The notes under the pieces are model-generated. The model was not told the origin of the DNA and searched no databases. It saw nothing but the letters and a program-made list of their open reading frames with translations. Both the position numbers and the translations under genes were made by a program. This document shows, one piece after another, positions 50,417 through 52,951 of a DNA stretch of 52,951 nucleotides. The DNA is from Actinomortierella ambigua (Eukaryota > Mortierellomycota > Mortierellomycetes > Mortierellales > Mortierellaceae), in contig JAAAJB010000213.1 of the NCBI GenBank assembly GCA_016098155.1, positions 1 through 52,951 on the forward strand, read 5' to 3'. Numbering within the stretch: position 1 is the stretch's first letter; the number at the start of each line of letters is the position of its first letter.

Positions 50417-52951
50417 AGAGGGCCCATTTTTGACTCTCCTCTTTCCTCCCCTTCTCTATTCCCCAATTGACTAGACCTAAAACCAAACGCCACCATAGCC
50501 ATTCCTTGTAAGATAGGACTCTCCAACACAAAAAAAAAAAAGTGTACAAAGCCAGCTTATTTAAGAGCCGTTGTGGCAAGGCTCCCCTTCCCCTCCATCG
50601 CATTGTCAAGCTCGTGTTATAGGCGCACGCATGTTTGAGCAAACGCGCCTCGTTGAACAGTGCTCCAACTGTTACTCCATGGCTACCTCGACATGGCTCA
50701 TGCTCGGTTTGGGCCGTTCTATTCTGAGGGTGAAGTCGTGCACTCGAACTGGGCACTCGATGACCCACCGCTACCCTTTTTCGTGGTGAATGCATCCTTT
50801 ATCATCGAGCAGATACCTTCGCTCTCCAAGTGGCACAATGGCATAACGATGCATCGTTGCTTCGCCTACTGCCCTTCGCAGCCACCACCACCATCCCCCC
50901 TCGGCACTCTCTCGTCAATGACTGAGTCAGAAGTGTTTTTCAACGATTCATGTTGTGCTAATAGGGTATGTCCTCTATCCTCCGGCTCATCGTCTCGATA
51001 TCTTGTTATTTCACAGGGGTACAAGTGGCCTATGAATTCAATGCAAATATGAAATGGGCCTTTTTTTTTGTGAATGGTCCCAGTCGCTATCAGATGCAAA
51101 CGTTGTCCGTCTAGTGTGACGAATAGAGGCACCTCGGAGTGTCAGAACAAAGTTCTATGAGTGAAAAGGTAGTGATGGCGTGAGGATGGGTGTGTCTGTG
51201 ATCACACGGTCTCAGTTGTGCATACATGGTGTCGAGCATAAGATGCACTAAGCTTGCTGAGGGGGGGTGGGGTGGAAAGGCATGCACAGGAAGGATACAA
51301 GGAGAAGCACATTGAGGAAGGTGGGGTAAAAATATCGGCGTGTGTGAGAGTGATCCTTCCAGAGCCTGGGCATGAGACCGCTACCACCTCTAATCCTGAA
51401 GTGACCTCGAGAGTTGTGTAAACTCCAGTCTCCGAGCTGGATCGTGAAGCAATAGATAATAATTGCGAACAATGGAAAATCCGTAGAAAGAGAGCTCCTC
51501 TTCACTCCATCGCTGCTAAACCCCTCCTGCCTGATTACACTTTTCTCCACTGGAACATCACTTTGGGAATTGCCATCTCATGCTAGCTCCTGCCGGCGAT
51601 TTCGTGCGAATTGTTGCTCGAATTGCGCATGAAACACTGCCTTTTTCTCCAAGCGCCCCGCTGAGTTGCAGTGTTTGGGTGTTCCTGGTAGCGATCATGA
51701 ATAGTGGGCTCGTTAAGCAATGAATCCTCGCTCGTATTACTGTCGGGTATTGCTGGCGGGTACTCACCATAACCCGCCCTCGCCAGTCGCAATTTTTTCA
51801 TCAGTCCAGCCCTTGGTCATTCTCAGCATTAATTCTCGCTATAAATCCATTGTCTTGTTACCATCGAGCGTCGGTGTCGAACCCTGGTTCCAGCCATGGC
51901 GAGGAACATGCGTATTGGTGCAGAGTGTAGTGTGTTTTTGCCCTGGTAAGCACATGCTTGCTGTCGTTTGGTAATCACGTAAGGTGTCGTATTCTACAGT
52001 CGCTGAGATTGTGAGACTTTCGGTGTGCATCTTTCCCACACCCTGCGCTATGCATTAGTTCCGCACCATCCAGCTTCCAATGCTTGCATCAACATTGCGC
52101 ATGAGCACCCCCTTCGCAAACCTTAATGCCTCCTAGTCAGTCGCTTCATCTTGCGCCTCATCTGCATGCATATCTGACCATCCGTTAGTGCCCTCGAGCT
52201 GCCCCCCCCTCTTGTACGCCCTAATCACTGACACACTTCTCCCTATGCCCTCGTGTTGTTGCTGTTGTTGTTCTTGCGGGCCCATTCCAGATATATGACC
52301 ATTTTTTCGACATATGCTATTCGTACCTGAGCGTTTTAAAAAATTCAACGTAGCAACACTTGCAATAGAAGCGCCATAACATGGAATTCCCTCCATTGGA
52401 CAAGTTGATCTCGTTGAGAGAAGAAATTTGGCGGCAGGATGTTAAGAACAAATGGGTGTAGGACTGGTGACAGGACACTAACCTGTGAACACATGTGGGT
52501 TTATCATGGGAGTCATCCTAGGATTGTCGTTTGCTAGGCGCATAAATAAACACAATAGCGAGGAAACGCGTTCTCTGTCGTAAGCAACGGACTGGATGGG
52601 AAAGAGGATATGGCGAAAAATAGCGTTCAGATTTTATGCCAGATCGTAAGCAAACACGAAAGAAAGGAAAATCTTTTCGCATGAAGTCTGTCATAGGACA
52701 GGAACACACCGTGTCACTACTGGGCGGAAGGGAGTGTGTGTGGGTAGAATGGTGTGTGCGCGTTTGAGGGAGACAAGCCTGGCCTCATGAAAGGGGGTGT
52801 GCGACGCTAGAATGAGACATGGATCGAAAAGAGAGCAGGTGCGTGATAGTCAGAAAGAATGGGCCATGGGAAATGTGCAACATGAGAAGGGTGGGTGAAG
52901 GGTCTCGATTTATATAAAAAGAGGACAATCTGCCATTTCTACGTCTCCTCA
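50417..52951. other. 2.5-kb right-edge intergenic region
   Basis: No gene is supported. Open frames at 50660-51052 (+), 51248-51550 (-), 51583-51801 (-) and 52133-52396 (-) lack recognisable domains, consistent composition or splice context. The sequence is not dominated by microsatellites, unlike other gaps, so degenerate or lineage-specific elements cannot be excluded. Confidence 0.5.
52911..52919 (+). promoter_or_regulatory. Strong TATA box at window end
   Basis: TATATAAAA lies about 30 bp before the right edge and is preceded by non-repetitive sequence. It is a likely core promoter for a plus-strand gene beginning just outside the window. Confidence 0.5.

Noticed and set aside
50660..51052. 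130-codon plus-strand ORF
   Set aside because: No domain, mixed composition and no splice or promoter context. It is probably chance.

Overview
This window is nuclear DNA from a fungus. The evidence is interrupted genes with canonical GT-AG introns (mostly GTAAGT or GTATGT donors, about 97-390 nt), long Ser/Gln/Gly low-complexity tracts, dense GA/CT microsatellites and monocistronic genes on both strands. The gene complement suggests an early-diverging lineage. It carries fungal-type VPS9, TRM6/GCD10, PSD2-type decarboxylase, DUG3 and MED20 genes. It also carries a BAG6-like gene and a DONSON gene, two families that budding and fission yeasts lack. A Mortierellomycota/Mucoromycota member is my best guess; this is inference, not proof. 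No rRNA, tRNA, CRISPR array, transposase or integrase was recognised. Exon coordinates below were read by hand from splice motifs, reading-frame phase and protein-family conservation; no transcript data were available.

Layout, left to right. BAG6-like gene (654-5345, -) sits head to head with DONSON (5945-8688, +). RPC11, the small cleavage subunit of RNA polymerase III (8917-9560, -), is tail to tail with DONSON. A putative O-fucosyltransferase-like protein (10233-12686, +) is followed by a 4.6-kb microsatellite-rich gap and a C2H2 zinc-finger factor (17300-18631, +). VPS9, the Rab5 exchange factor (19427-23645, -), is head to head with TRM6 (24031-25703, +). A PSD2-type phosphatidylserine decarboxylase follows (26239-28446, +). 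An ornithine cyclodeaminase/mu-crystallin family protein (28571-29831, -) and DUG3 (30314-32682, -) are head to head with an SNX4/Atg24-like sorting nexin (33714-36230, +).

A 3.4-kb gene-poor stretch (36231-39654) holds a tandem-repeat array, a large inverted repeat and good splice signals without an ORF. Then come a MAPEG membrane protein (39655-40299, +), MED20 (40505-42084, -), SGT2/SGTA (42559-44201, -) and two intronless genes for predicted secreted proteins of unknown function (44435-45535, -; 47828-50416, +). The last 2.5 kb has no supportable gene but ends in a strong TATA box pointing out of the window.

The genes do not form one pathway. Two themes connect distant members. The BAG6-like protein and SGT2 belong to the same pre-targeting system for tail-anchored membrane proteins and cytosolic quality control. 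VPS9, SNX4 and the PSD2-type enzyme all relate to endosomal traffic and membranes. The most unusual content is the co-occurrence of BAG6-like with SGT2, the DONSON gene in a fungus, an 18-nt microexon in DUG3, and the unexplained structured DNA at 36.2-39.2 kb.
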